A stretch of 64,000 nucleotides of DNA from an uncultured Clostridia bacterium (lineage in GTDB: Bacteria; Bacillota; Clostridia; Christensenellales; Borkfalkiaceae). The position numbers and the translations under genes are program-made. Every line of letters begins with the position of its first letter. Within the stretch, counting starts at the first letter, position 1. Below are positions 35,470 through 43,753 of this stretch, piece by piece. A model generated the notes under the pieces. It worked only from the letters and a program-made list of their open reading frames with translations. It ran no database searches and was not told where the DNA came from. The stretch is from the NCBI GenBank assembly GCA_934254825.1, contig CAKQMB010000005.1:62001-126000 (forward strand), in the 5' to 3' direction.

Positions 35470-36214
35470 GATAGTCCACTACGTTTACCCACGAAAGCAG
35501 GAATTCGCGTTGTTCTTTGTTGCCTTTGACCGACTGCGAAGCCGCGACGATCGGCATCCATTTCTGAACGTATTCCTTTTTCGTGCCGCTTTTAAGGCAG
35601 AACGCGTCGAGATAATATTCCGCGCCGCTTATGTCTCCCGCAAGCCAGAACAAAAGGTAAGTTCTCGCAACGTCCGCCGAGGCGTTTCCGATCGTCGCGT
35701 GAGACCAGTCGAGAATATAATCTTTCCCGTCGTCGCCGACGATAATGTTTGACGGATTGAAATCCCCGTGGCACAGTTTAACGTGTTTCGGCATGCTTTC
35801 GAGCCTTGTGTGAAGTTCGTATTTAACGGACTCGTCAAGCTCGGCTTGCGTGATTTTGGCGTTCATTTTGTCTTTCAGCTTGTTGAGCTTGGGGCAGGTT
35901 TTCGATTGAACTTCCGTTTGAAGGTCGACGAGTTTCTCGATATACTCCTTTTTCTTTTCCGGATTTTCCTTCATCAGCCTGTCGAGCGTTTTTCCTTTGA
36001 TATAATCGGAAATTATCGCCCATTTGCCGTCGATCATCGTAACGGCTTTGATTTTCGGAATGTTGAGTCCTGTTTTTTCGACGCGCGCCTGATTTAAAGC
36101 TTCCGACAAAACGTCGTCTTTTTCGTAAACGCTTTCGAAAACTTTTATGCAATCGTCGCCGTCGCGATAAACGGTCTTGTTGTTCCGAACGGCTATAACT
36201 CTGTCAAGATCCAT
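35465..36214 (-). CDS. APH-family (aminoglycoside phosphotransferase-like) small-molecule or protein kinase (249 aa)
   Basis: The kinase fold is shown by the catalytic loop LCHGDFNPSNII (Asp151, Asn156), the metal-binding DWSHA (Asp169) and an N-lobe lysine in DDCIKVF (about Lys24). The remaining motifs (ASADVARTYLLFW) fit choline or aminoglycoside kinase relatives. It starts 12 bp after adhE with a strong AAGGAGGAAAAAA site, so it is co-expressed with it. The substrate is unknown; this clade is not enough to claim antibiotic resistance. A kinase placed directly beside a PP2C phosphatase operon, downstream of adhE, raises the possibility of a kinase-phosphatase pair, which is inference. Confidence 0.82.
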   Translation of the reverse strand: MDLDRVIAVRNNKTVYRDGDDCIKVFESVYEKDDVLSEALNQARVEKTGLNIPKIKAVTMIDGKWAIISDYIKGKTLDRLMKENPEKKKEYIEKLVDLQTEVQSKTCPKLNKLKDKMNAKITQAELDESVKYELHTRLESMPKHVKLCHGDFNPSNIIVGDDGKDYILDWSHATIGNASADVARTYLLFWLAGDISGAEYYLDAFCLKSGTKKEYVQKWMPIVAASQSVKGNKEQREFLLSWVNVVDYQ

Positions 36215-36226
36215 ATTTTTTCCTCC

Positions 36227-38887
36227 TTAACCTTTTTTTGCTTTCGGCTTCGAAACAGCTTTTGCGGGAGTTTCCGCTTCGGTAAATTTCTTGCCGTAAT
36301 ATGCGTTCAGATACATTTGTTTTATCTCGCTCATAAGCGGATATCTCGGGTTTGCGCCCGTGCATTGATCGTCGAAAGCCTGTTCCGTCATCTCGTCCAG
36401 AGAGGAGAGGAACGCTTTTTCGTCGGGAACGTAATCTTTTATCGTCGGCTTTATTCCGACGGTCGCTTTGAGTTCGTCCAGAGCCTTTATAAGATTTGCG
36501 ACTTTTTCTTCGTCCGTCTTGCCTTTGATTTTAAGCGCGTCGGCAACTTCCGCGTATCTTCCGAGCGTGTGCGGGTGGTCGTATTGCGGGAACGTTCCCA
36601 TTTTTGCGGGTACGTCTGCGGAATTGAATCTTATAACTTCGTCGAGCATAAGCGCGTTCGCAACGCCGTGCGGAATATGATGAAAAGCTCCGAGTTTGTG
36701 CGCCATGGAGTGGCACACTCCCAAAAACGCGTTCGCGAAAGCCATACCCGCCATAGTCGCGGCGTTAGCCATTTTCTCGCGGGCGAAAGCGTCGGTTTGT
36801 CCGTTTTCGTAAGCTCTCGGGAGATATTCGAATATCGTCTGCAAAGCTTTTATCGCAAGTCCGTCCGTGTAGTCGGTCGCCATCATGGAAGCGTAAGCTT
36901 CGAGCGCGTGCGAAACTGCGTCTATTCCCGAAGCCGCCGTAAGACCTTTCGGCGCGCTCATATGAAAATCGGTGTCGATTATAGCCATTTTCGGGAGCAG
37001 TTCGTAGTCCGCAAGCGGATATTTAACGCCCGTCGATTCGTCGGTTATGACCGCGAAAGGCGTAACTTCCGAACCCGTTCCCGCGGAAGTCGGGATAGCG
37101 ATGAAATAAGCTTTTTCGCCCATTTTCGGGAAAGTGTACACCCTCTTTCTGATATCCATAAATCTCATCGCCATATCGAGGAAATCGACTTCGGGGTGTT
37201 CGTACATGACCCACATGATTTTCGCCGCGTCCATGGCGGAACCTCCGCCGAGCGCGATTATGCAGTCGGGCTTGAAGTCCGCCATCTGCTTAGTTCCCTC
37301 TTTCGCGCAGGCGAGAGTGGGGTCGGGCGCAACGTCGAAGAACGTGGCGTGGGATATGCCCGTTTCGTCGAGTTTATCGGTTATCGGGCGGGTGTAACCG
37401 TTATGATAAAGGAAACTGTCCGTAACCACGAAACAACGTTTTTTGCCCATGGCTTTAAGCTCGGAAAGAGCGACGGGCAGACAGCCTTTTTTGATATAAA
37501 TTTTCTCGGGAGCTTTAAACCACAACATATTTTCTCTCCTTTCCGCAACGGTTTTTATATTGAGAAGATGCTTTACGCCTACGTTTTCCGAAACGCTGTT
37601 TCCGCCCCAGCTTCCGCAGCCGAGCGTTAAAGACGGCGTGAGTTTAAAGTTGTATAAGTCTCCGATACCGCCCTGAGAAGAGGGGGTGTTCACGAGTATT
37701 CTGCAAGTTTTCATTCTCTCGGCGAATTCGTCGAGCTTGGCTTTTTGCGACGTCACGTCGAGATAAATGGACGAAGTATGCCCGAATCCGCCGTCCGCGA
37801 TAAGCCTTTCGGCTTTGGAAAACGCGTCTTCGATGTCCTTCGCGCGGTACATGGCGAGTACCGGGGAGAGTTTTTCGTGGGCGAATTCTTCGGAGAGTTC
37901 GACGCTTTCCACTTCGCCTATAAGTATTTTCGTCCCCTCGGGAACGTTCACGTTCGCGAGCTTTGCTATCGTAGCGGCTTTCTGTCCTACGATCTTAGCG
38001 TTCAGCGCGCCGTTTATGATTATTGTTTTTCTTACTTTTTCGGTTTCGTTTTCGTTTAAGAAATAGCACCCGCGCGCCGCGAATTCGGCTTTTACTTTAT
38101 CGTAAATCTTATCGAGAACGATAACCGATTGTTCGGATGCGCAGATCATTCCGTTGTCGAACGTTTTGGAGTGAATAATCGAATTCACCGCGAGCGTTAT
38201 GTCCGCAGAATCGTCTATAACGGCGGGGGTGTTGCCCGCTCCTACGCCGAGTGCGGGTTTCCCGCTCGAATACGCGGCTTTGACCATTCCGGGACCGCCC
38301 GTCGCGAGGATGATGTCCGCCTCTTTCATTAAAAGGTTAGTCATTTCGAGCGACGGAACGTCGATCCAGCCTATTATGTCTTTGGGCGCGCCCGCTAAAA
38401 CCGCCGCCTCCAAAACGGTTTTTGCCGCCGCGATAGTGGAGTTTTTGGCTCTCGGGTGCGGACTTATGATAATTCCGTTTCTTGTTTTCAAAGCGAGGAG
38501 CGTTTTGAAAATCGCGGTCGAAGTCGGGTTTGTGGTGGGGATAACCGCCGCTATAAGTCCTATCGGTTCGGCGATCTTCTTTATACCGTAAGCTTTGTCT
38601 TCTTCTATAACGCCGCACGTTTTAACGTCTCTGTACGCGTTGTAAATATATTCGGAAGCGTAATGGTTTTTTATCACCTTGTCTTCCACAACGCCCATTC
38701 CCGTTTCGTCAGCCGCTTTTTTGGCAAGCGGAATGCGCGCTTTGTTTGCGGCTATTGCCGCCGCGAAAAAGATTTTGTCGACTTGTTCCTGCGTAAAAGA
38801 GGAAAATTCTTCCTGAGCTTTTCTCACTCTCGCGATGGTCTGTTCGAGCGTTTCAACGCTGTCGGTTATTTTGTAATCGAAATTCAT
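36227..38887 (-). CDS. adhE: Bifunctional acetaldehyde-CoA/alcohol dehydrogenase AdhE (886 aa)
   Basis: AdhE reduces acetyl-CoA to acetaldehyde and then ethanol with two NADH, regenerating NAD in fermentation; it forms filaments (spirosomes). The N-terminal aldehyde dehydrogenase half (1-~440) has the catalytic Cys249 in FDNGMICASEQ. The iron-dependent alcohol dehydrogenase half (~465-870) has GGGSAMDAAK, PTSAGTGSEVTPF, and HALEAYAS...HSMAHKLGAFHHIPHG for metal binding. The C-terminal ~20 residues are Lys/Ala/Pro-rich, an unusual extra tail. It has its own promoter, an upstream dyad and an upstream LysR gene in the same orientation. Start codon follows GGAGG. Confidence 0.97.
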   Translation of the reverse strand: MNFDYKITDSVETLEQTIARVRKAQEEFSSFTQEQVDKIFFAAAIAANKARIPLAKKAADETGMGVVEDKVIKNHYASEYIYNAYRDVKTCGVIEEDKAYGIKKIAEPIGLIAAVIPTTNPTSTAIFKTLLALKTRNGIIISPHPRAKNSTIAAAKTVLEAAVLAGAPKDIIGWIDVPSLEMTNLLMKEADIILATGGPGMVKAAYSSGKPALGVGAGNTPAVIDDSADITLAVNSIIHSKTFDNGMICASEQSVIVLDKIYDKVKAEFAARGCYFLNENETEKVRKTIIINGALNAKIVGQKAATIAKLANVNVPEGTKILIGEVESVELSEEFAHEKLSPVLAMYRAKDIEDAFSKAERLIADGGFGHTSSIYLDVTSQKAKLDEFAERMKTCRILVNTPSSQGGIGDLYNFKLTPSLTLGCGSWGGNSVSENVGVKHLLNIKTVAERRENMLWFKAPEKIYIKKGCLPVALSELKAMGKKRCFVVTDSFLYHNGYTRPITDKLDETGISHATFFDVAPDPTLACAKEGTKQMADFKPDCIIALGGGSAMDAAKIMWVMYEHPEVDFLDMAMRFMDIRKRVYTFPKMGEKAYFIAIPTSAGTGSEVTPFAVITDESTGVKYPLADYELLPKMAIIDTDFHMSAPKGLTAASGIDAVSHALEAYASMMATDYTDGLAIKALQTIFEYLPRAYENGQTDAFAREKMANAATMAGMAFANAFLGVCHSMAHKLGAFHHIPHGVANALMLDEVIRFNSADVPAKMGTFPQYDHPHTLGRYAEVADALKIKGKTDEEKVANLIKALDELKATVGIKPTIKDYVPDEKAFLSSLDEMTEQAFDDQCTGANPRYPLMSEIKQMYLNAYYGKKFTEAETPAKAVSKPKAKKG

Positions 38888-39024
38888 ACAGCCTCCTTGC
38901 TTTTTCGGCGTTTCTCCCGAAAAACAAATCGTCAGCTATTTAAAATCCCGACAGAACCAAATTTTCAGGCGTATCTTACGCTCGGTTCTTCGGTTTTTCA
39001 AATAGTTACGTTTTTATCGATATC

Positions 39025-39053
39025 ATTATATCAATTTAAAAAACATATGTAAA
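39025..39053 (-). promoter_or_regulatory. Sigma-A type promoter of adhE
   Basis: On the minus strand TTTACA (39053-39048), 17 bp, TATAAT (39030-39025). The leader of about 135 nt shows no known riboswitch. Confidence 0.7.
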
Positions 39054-39070
39054 ATACTTATTTTTTATAT

Positions 39071-39094
39071 CGATATATGAAAACGTATATATCG
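39071..39094. promoter_or_regulatory. Dyad upstream of the adhE promoter, candidate LysR or redox-regulator operator
   Basis: CGATATAT, 8-bp spacer, ATATATCG is a perfect 8-bp dyad centred about 60 bp upstream of the predicted transcription start, where LysR activators usually bind. A further ATATCG-rich dyad (TATCGATATCATTATATC) overlaps the -10 region. The rest of the 275-bp gap 38888-39162 is AT-rich without a gene. Confidence 0.5.
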
Positions 39095-39162
39095 AACTTA
39101 AAAAATATATCGGCATAAAAGCCGAAGTATTTTTTATGAAAGGGAGCTTGAAAACGGCGGCG

Positions 39163-40086
39163 TCAGCCGAAATATTTTCTTTTGGCGTCGCAAAGCTCGG
39201 TGATAAATTCCTTGTCGATCGCGGAAAGCGCGTAATCTTTTTTGTAAATAAGCACGTCTTTGTAAATTTTGTCGTTATCGGCGCATTTTTTCATCGTTAA
39301 ACCGTAACGCTTCAAAGCGGCTTCGGGAACGGGCGAAACCCAGGCGTAAGTTTTATCGTTTTCGGCGAGAACGTCGAACTGACTTGCTCTTTCGAAAACG
39401 AAGATGCGTTTGTCCACGTCGTCGGGGAGTTCTTCCTTTTTGATTTCGGATAGCGAAACGGACGGAACGTAAGGATCGGCGTGAGCTATCTGAATATAGT
39501 TCTTTAAATCGGAAAAACGTATTTCGTCTTTTTCGGCAAGCGGGCAGTTCTTGTTCATAAGAAGTGAAAACCCGAATTCCGCGATAAGTTCGTGTTTTAA
39601 GTTTTTCTCTTCGAGAGTCTGTTTGAAATACTTGTCGTAACCCGAAGCGTATCTCACGATACCGAGGTTGTAGTCCTTTTCGAGAATGTTGGTTATCGCG
39701 CGGAGATTGTTAGTTTCTTTATAATACGCGTCGCAACGTTCCTTTTCGGAAAGCCCTTTGGTAAACTCCGCGAACGCGCTCGAAATGTAGCTCGCTCTCG
39801 GCGCGGAAATAGAGAAAACCGTCTTGTGCTTTTTTTCTCTGAATTCCGTTTCTATCTCGTCGATCTGGTGAAGCAGATTTTTTCCGTAGGAAATAAGCCG
39901 TTCCCCGTCCATAGTGAGCGTGATCCCTTTCGAATTTCTGTCGAAAATCACGATGCCCAGTTCTTTTTCGAGTTCTTTAACGGCTCTCGATAAGTTGGGC
40001 TGAGCGATGAAAAGCTCTTCCGCGGCTTTATTGAGCGAGCCTGCTTTCGCAACGGCTACGGCGTATTTCAAGTATAAAATATTCAT
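39163..40086 (-). CDS. LysR-family transcriptional regulator (307 aa)
   Basis: A typical LTTR: N-terminal winged HTH (residues about 3-62, KAGSLNKAAEELFIAQPNLSRAVKELEKELG), linker helix, then a two-lobe effector-binding domain. It is encoded just upstream of adhE in the same direction, with 275 bp between, and adhE has its own promoter with a dyad at the activator position. Control of adhE is a reasonable inference; the effector is unknown. Confidence 0.9.
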   Translation of the reverse strand: MNILYLKYAVAVAKAGSLNKAAEELFIAQPNLSRAVKELEKELGIVIFDRNSKGITLTMDGERLISYGKNLLHQIDEIETEFREKKHKTVFSISAPRASYISSAFAEFTKGLSEKERCDAYYKETNNLRAITNILEKDYNLGIVRYASGYDKYFKQTLEEKNLKHELIAEFGFSLLMNKNCPLAEKDEIRFSDLKNYIQIAHADPYVPSVSLSEIKKEELPDDVDKRIFVFERASQFDVLAENDKTYAWVSPVPEAALKRYGLTMKKCADNDKIYKDVLIYKKDYALSAIDKEFITELCDAKRKYFG

Positions 40087-40225
40087 AAGTTTTCCTGAAA
40101 AAAGTATATATTGATATTGTACCCTTTTTTGAACGAAATTTCAAGTAAAACAGCAAAATTTTCCGTTTTTCGGGGTGAAAATTTTCGGGCGGTCGGCGAT
40201 TGCGTTCAAACGCGATCGCTTGCGG

Positions 40226-40395
40226 TTAGCCACAGTCGATTGCGTTTGAACTCGGTCTTGCATTGTGTTTTTGGCTAACACGTCGTTGCGTTCGCGTGTT
40301 ATACATATAGTATTAACGCGCTCACGCGCCTTGTTTTAGCCTAAAAACGCAAAGCAGGACTTGTTGACAACCAAAACACAATCGCCTGTGGCTAA
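40226..40395. mobile_element. 170-bp foldback (MITE-like) element
   Basis: The ends are inverted repeats: TTAGCCACAGTCGATTGCG on the left and, as reverse complement of the right end, TTAGCCACAGGCGATTGTG. The similarity continues inward across nearly the whole element, through GTGTTTTTGGCTAACACG on the left arm, to a centre around GTTATACATATAGTATTAAC. It is therefore one long imperfect palindrome with no coding capacity. One arm recurs at 48338-48412. Its right end supplies the TAG stop of the adjacent radical SAM gene. Around it, 40087-40225 is non-coding; 40190-40225 holds a smaller related GATTGCG/CGATCG dyad. Confidence 0.75.
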
Positions 40396-41273
40396 AAATC
40401 CCAGTCGGGGATAAAACTCTCGCTCGAAGAACGGAGTTCCTGCGCGAAATAATCGGTTATTCCGAGATTTAAAAGCTCCTCGTAAACACGTTCGTATTCG
40501 CCCGCGGTTATGGGGCGTTTAAGTTCGGGGTATTTTTCGACGTTCCCGAAAGGCGTGTACTGCGCCATTAAGGAAATATACGCGCCGCCACGCTTGTTTT
40601 CCGCAAACCATTTAAGTATTTTTTTGCTGTCGGAAACGCCGAGCGGCATTATCATATGTCTTACGATAACTCCGCTTTTCATCATACCGTCTTCCGCAAA
40701 GCTCGCCTTTTTGGAATTAAACATAAATTTTATCGCGTTCGAAGCCGTTTCGAAATAATCCTTTCTGCCCGTGTAACGCAAAGAAAGCTCGGGCGAGAAA
40801 AATTTCAGGTCGGGAAGATAGATATCCACAAACGGGTCGATAATTTCGAGCGTTTTTATCGTTTCGTAAGAATGAGTGTTGTAAACGACGGGGATTTTCG
40901 GGCGGTATATCGAAAAGGCTTCGGCGATTTCGGGAACGAAATGGGTCGGAGTAACGAGATTTATGTTGTGAACGCCCGAGGTTTCGAGCTTTACGAAAAT
41001 ATCCGCAAGCTCTTTCGGTGAGATTTCCTTGCCCCTTTCCGAGCGGGAAAGAGAATAATTCTGACAAAAAACGCAGCGCAGAGAACAGCCCGTGAAGAAA
41101 ATCGTTCCCGAGCCGTTTTTGCCGCTTATCGGCGGTTCTTCGAACATATGCGGGTAAAATTTCGCGATACGCATAACGTTTTTTTCGCCGCACGCGCCGT
41201 ATGTTTCGTTTCTGTTTACGCGGCAGTTTTTGGGGCATAAGCCGCAGTGTTTTGTTTTTTCCGTGTCGTTCAT
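40392..41273 (-). CDS. Radical SAM protein, PflA-like/AmmeMemoRadiSam-like type (293 aa)
   Basis: The [4Fe-4S]/SAM motif CSLRCVFC is at Cys63, 67, 70. It is preceded by a second Cys set (CGLCPKNCRVNR...GACG; Cys10, 13, 17, 28) as in a subgroup of pyruvate-formate-lyase-activating-enzyme-like proteins whose substrates are mostly unknown. The middle has NLVTPTHFVPEI and the end GNVEKYPELKRPITAGEYERV, both typical. It is transcribed away from metK, whose product makes SAM, its cofactor. The stop codon lies in the end of the foldback element, so the last residues (IPDWDF) may have been shortened by that insertion. Confidence 0.85.
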   Translation of the reverse strand: MNDTEKTKHCGLCPKNCRVNRNETYGACGEKNVMRIAKFYPHMFEEPPISGKNGSGTIFFTGCSLRCVFCQNYSLSRSERGKEISPKELADIFVKLETSGVHNINLVTPTHFVPEIAEAFSIYRPKIPVVYNTHSYETIKTLEIIDPFVDIYLPDLKFFSPELSLRYTGRKDYFETASNAIKFMFNSKKASFAEDGMMKSGVIVRHMIMPLGVSDSKKILKWFAENKRGGAYISLMAQYTPFGNVEKYPELKRPITAGEYERVYEELLNLGITDYFAQELRSSSESFIPDWDF

Positions 41274-41357
41274 GGTTTTTCGGGTTTTACGGGTTCCGGA
41301 TAAATCGCTCGGTTACCGTGAGTTTTTCTTGAAATATTGTAACATATACGATTAAAT

Positions 41358-41386
41358 TTGACAAACGATTTAAAAGGTGATATAGT
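41358..41386 (+). promoter_or_regulatory. Sigma-A type promoter of metK
   Basis: TTGACA (41358-41363), 17 bp, TATAGT (41381-41386). The leader is only about 45 nt, which excludes a SAM riboswitch. Confidence 0.75.
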
Positions 41387-41438
41387 ATTTTCGACCACAG
41401 TCAATGACCACAAATACATTGAAAGAGGTTTTATACTT

Positions 41439-42605
41439 ATGAACAAATTCTTCACCAGCGAAAGCGTTACCGAAGGTCATCCCGACAAAATCTGCGATCA
41501 GATCTCGGACGCGGTTCTGGACGCGATCCTTGCGAAAGACCCTATGGCGAGAGTGGCTTGCGAAACTTCCGTAACCACGGGTCTCGTGCTTGTTATGGGC
41601 GAAATTTCCACGCATTGCTATGTGGATATTCAGCAACTCGCGAGAGACACGATCCGCGAAATCGGTTACGACAGGGCAAAGTACGGGTTCGATTGCGACA
41701 CCTGCGCCGTTTTGACAGCAATTCACGATCAGAGCGCGGATATCGCTCTCGGCGTGGATAATTCTCTCGAACATCGCCAAAGCGGCGACGAAGCCGACAG
41801 ATTCGGCGCGGGGGATCAGGGTATGATGTTCGGCTACGCGACCAACGAAACCGAGGAATATATGCCCGCGGCTTTGACTCTCGCCCACAAGCTCACGAGA
41901 AAGCTCACGGAAGTGAGAAAATCGGGACTGCTTCCTTACCTTCGCCCGGACGGCAAAAGTCAGGTTACGGTAGAGTACGAAAACGGCAAGGTGAAAAGAG
42001 TGGAGGCGGTCGTCGTTTCCACGCAGCACAGCGAGAAAGTTTCAACCGAACAGCTCAGAAAGGATATTAAAAAATACGTTATCGAAACGAGTATTCCCGC
42101 AGATCTTTTAGACGAAAACACCAAGTTTTACATTAACCCCACGGGCAGATTCGAGATCGGCGGACCTCACGGCGACAGCGGACTTACGGGCAGAAAGATC
42201 ATCGTCGACACTTACGGCGGAAGTTGCCCGCACGGCGGCGGCGCGTTCTCGGGAAAGGATCCCACGAAGGTGGACAGAAGCGCGGCTTATATGGCGAGAT
42301 ATATCTGCAAAAACGTCGTTGCGGCAGGCTTAGCGGACGAATGCACGCTCGAAGTGGCTTACGCGATAGGCGTTGCGAAACCCGTTTCGCTTTTCGTAAA
42401 CACCAAAGGTACGGGTAAACTCGCGGACGAAAAAATCGCCGATATAATCGCAAAAGAGTTCGATCTTCGTCCCGCGTCGATTATTAAAACGCTCGATTTA
42501 AGACGCCCCATTTACAAAGCCACCGCGGCTTACGGGCATTTCGGCAGACCCGAATTTCCGTGGGAACGCCTTGACAGGGTAGACGATTTAAAGAAGTATT
42601 TATAA
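41439..42605 (+). CDS. metK: S-adenosylmethionine synthetase (388 aa)
   Basis: MetK forms SAM from ATP and methionine. The N-terminus MNKFFTSESVTEGHPDKICDQISD, GAGDQGMMFGYA and GGGAFSGKDPTKVDRSAAY are the family signatures. The ATG at 41439 is set by this N-terminus and by AGAGG upstream; the frame is open earlier but that segment overlaps the promoter. It is a single gene with promoter and terminator. SAM feeds methylation and the several radical SAM enzymes of this organism. Confidence 0.97.
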   Translation: MNKFFTSESVTEGHPDKICDQISDAVLDAILAKDPMARVACETSVTTGLVLVMGEISTHCYVDIQQLARDTIREIGYDRAKYGFDCDTCAVLTAIHDQSADIALGVDNSLEHRQSGDEADRFGAGDQGMMFGYATNETEEYMPAALTLAHKLTRKLTEVRKSGLLPYLRPDGKSQVTVEYENGKVKRVEAVVVSTQHSEKVSTEQLRKDIKKYVIETSIPADLLDENTKFYINPTGRFEIGGPHGDSGLTGRKIIVDTYGGSCPHGGGAFSGKDPTKVDRSAAYMARYICKNVVAAGLADECTLEVAYAIGVAKPVSLFVNTKGTGKLADEKIADIIAKEFDLRPASIIKTLDLRRPIYKATAAYGHFGRPEFPWERLDRVDDLKKYL

Positions 42606-42672
42606 GCTTATAGTTTTTCAAGCTTTATAATTTACTTTAAGTTTTATAATTTTTATATGTAGGCTTAATTTT

Positions 42673-42708
42673 TATGCGGCGGTTTGCGTGAGCGCAAACC
42701 GCCGCATA
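42673..42708 (+). terminator. Terminator of metK
   Basis: TATGCGGCGGTTTGCG, TGAG, CGCAAACCGCCGCATA is a perfect 16-bp stem followed by TTTT. Confidence 0.9.
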
Positions 42709-42736
42709 TTTTAAAATAGAAAGACAAAAACCCGGC

Positions 42737-42748
42737 TATAAGTCGATT
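42737..42748 (-). repeat. Dispersed 12-mer AATCGACTTATA, copy 4 (intergenic, minus orientation)
   Basis: It reads TATAAGTCGATT on the + strand, between the metK terminator and the GNAT gene. The flanks (CCCGGC, AAACGC) differ from the other copies. Confidence 0.55.
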
Positions 42749-42845
42749 AAACGCGGTTTTTGCGGTCGATCGGATTTAAAGGCGGGTTTTATTTTAGTGC
42801 AGATGATCGTTTTGAAGGGGAATTATAAAACTTTCGGAGGAGTGA

Positions 42846-43376
42846 TTATAAATGTTTTATAAGATAAACAAGATCCCGATATCCGCCGAATTTGAAAGCC
42901 GCTTTTTCAAGCTTTCCCGAAATAAGAAAACCGTGGCTTAAATGAAACGCTATCGAGCTTTCGTTTTCGCCCGTAACGAGCGAAACTATGTTTTCCGTTT
43001 TCATTTCCCTCGCCCGCTTTTCGATCTCGGCGTAGAGCATACTTCCGATGTGTTCGCCCCTGTGATCCTTATCGACGTAAATCGATAAATCGGCGGTTAT
43101 GCGGTACGCGCTCCTCGGGTTGAATTTATCAAGATATGCGTAGCCTAAAACCTCATCGCCGCGCTTTGCGACGATATAAGGGTAGGCGGCTTTTATACGT
43201 TTCACGCGGTCGGAAAATTCGGCAGGGCTTAAAGGGGTTTCCTCTAAGGTGACTACGGTGTTATTTATATAATAGTTATAAATTTCGGCGCAGGCTTTTT
43301 CGTCTGCGGCGGAAATATCCGTTATCAGAACGTCGGTTTTATAGTCTTCGGTTATAAGATTATCTGAAATATTCAT
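42846..43376 (-). CDS. GNAT acetyltransferase, phosphinothricin-acetyltransferase-like (176 aa)
   Basis: The PAT/Bar-like pattern is seen: ISAADEKACAEIYNYYINNTVVTLEETPLSPAEF at the N-terminus, then the acetyl-CoA-binding region VDKDHRGEHIGSMLYAEIE, and the C-terminal LSHGFLISGKLEKAAFKFGGYRDLVYL. PAT-like proteins acetylate amino-acid-like amines; the true substrate is unknown. I place the start at the ATG at 43374-43376. The frame is open to 43502, but that upstream part contains the rpmB terminator hairpin and no conserved sequence. No good Shine-Dalgarno is visible at either start. Confidence 0.8.
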   Translation of the reverse strand: MNISDNLITEDYKTDVLITDISAADEKACAEIYNYYINNTVVTLEETPLSPAEFSDRVKRIKAAYPYIVAKRGDEVLGYAYLDKFNPRSAYRITADLSIYVDKDHRGEHIGSMLYAEIEKRAREMKTENIVSLVTGENESSIAFHLSHGFLISGKLEKAAFKFGGYRDLVYLIKHL

Positions 43377-43468
43377 AATATTTATTAAATCGGCAAGCTT
43401 GTTACGGCGAGCTGCGCTGAGTGTTCGTATATTTTCGTTTTTTATATAAAAACGAAACAACGACAAAA

Positions 43469-43492
43469 CGGCGTCCTTAAAAAAGGACGCCG
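43469..43492 (-). terminator. Terminator of rpmB
   Basis: CGGCGTCCTT, 4-nt loop, AAGGACGCCG; followed by TTTTGTCGTT on the minus strand. Confidence 0.8.
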
Positions 43493-43521
43493 CCAAGTTC
43501 AAATAAGTTTTACAAAACTAA

Positions 43522-43710
43522 TTACGCTCTGTCAACTTTATTGCCTTTAAGGCAACGAGCGCAAACATATTCAGAAGTAACGACGCCGTCGTTTACAACC
43601 CTAACTTTCTGAACGTTTGCATTGTAAGAACGCGGGGTCTTACGGTTACTGTGGCTTACCTTATTGCCGGATAATTTCGCTTTTCCGCAAACGCTGCAAA
43701 CTCTCGACAT
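43522..43710 (-). CDS. rpmB: 50S ribosomal protein L28 (62 aa)
   Basis: L28 is a small basic protein of the large ribosomal subunit. The sequence has GNKVSHSNRKTPRSYNANVQKVRV, the family core. It is the zinc-binding (C+) form: CSVC near the N-terminus and CARC near the C-terminus give two CxxC pairs. TTGGAGGTG precedes the ATG. It is divergent from asp23, the arrangement known from B. subtilis (rpmB-yloU-yloV). Confidence 0.97.
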   Translation of the reverse strand: MSRVCSVCGKAKLSGNKVSHSNRKTPRSYNANVQKVRVVNDGVVTSEYVCARCLKGNKVDRA

Positions 43711-43753
43711 ATTGCACCTCCAAATGAGAATTGTTTAAAATTAAAGCATAGAT

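Noticed and set aside
35465..36214. Antibiotic resistance gene (aminoglycoside phosphotransferase)
   Set aside because: Only the general kinase fold is seen; the operon with adhE points to a metabolic or regulatory role.
41274..41438. SAM riboswitch before metK
   Set aside because: The promoter leaves only about 45 nt of leader and the radical SAM gene occupies the other side.
42852..42941. 29-codon + strand frame with a strong GGAGGAG site, antisense to the end of the GNAT gene
   Set aside because: Too short and wholly opposite a recognised gene; kept out without expression evidence.
43377..43502. Longer N-terminus for the GNAT protein
   Set aside because: This part contains the rpmB terminator and has no family similarity.
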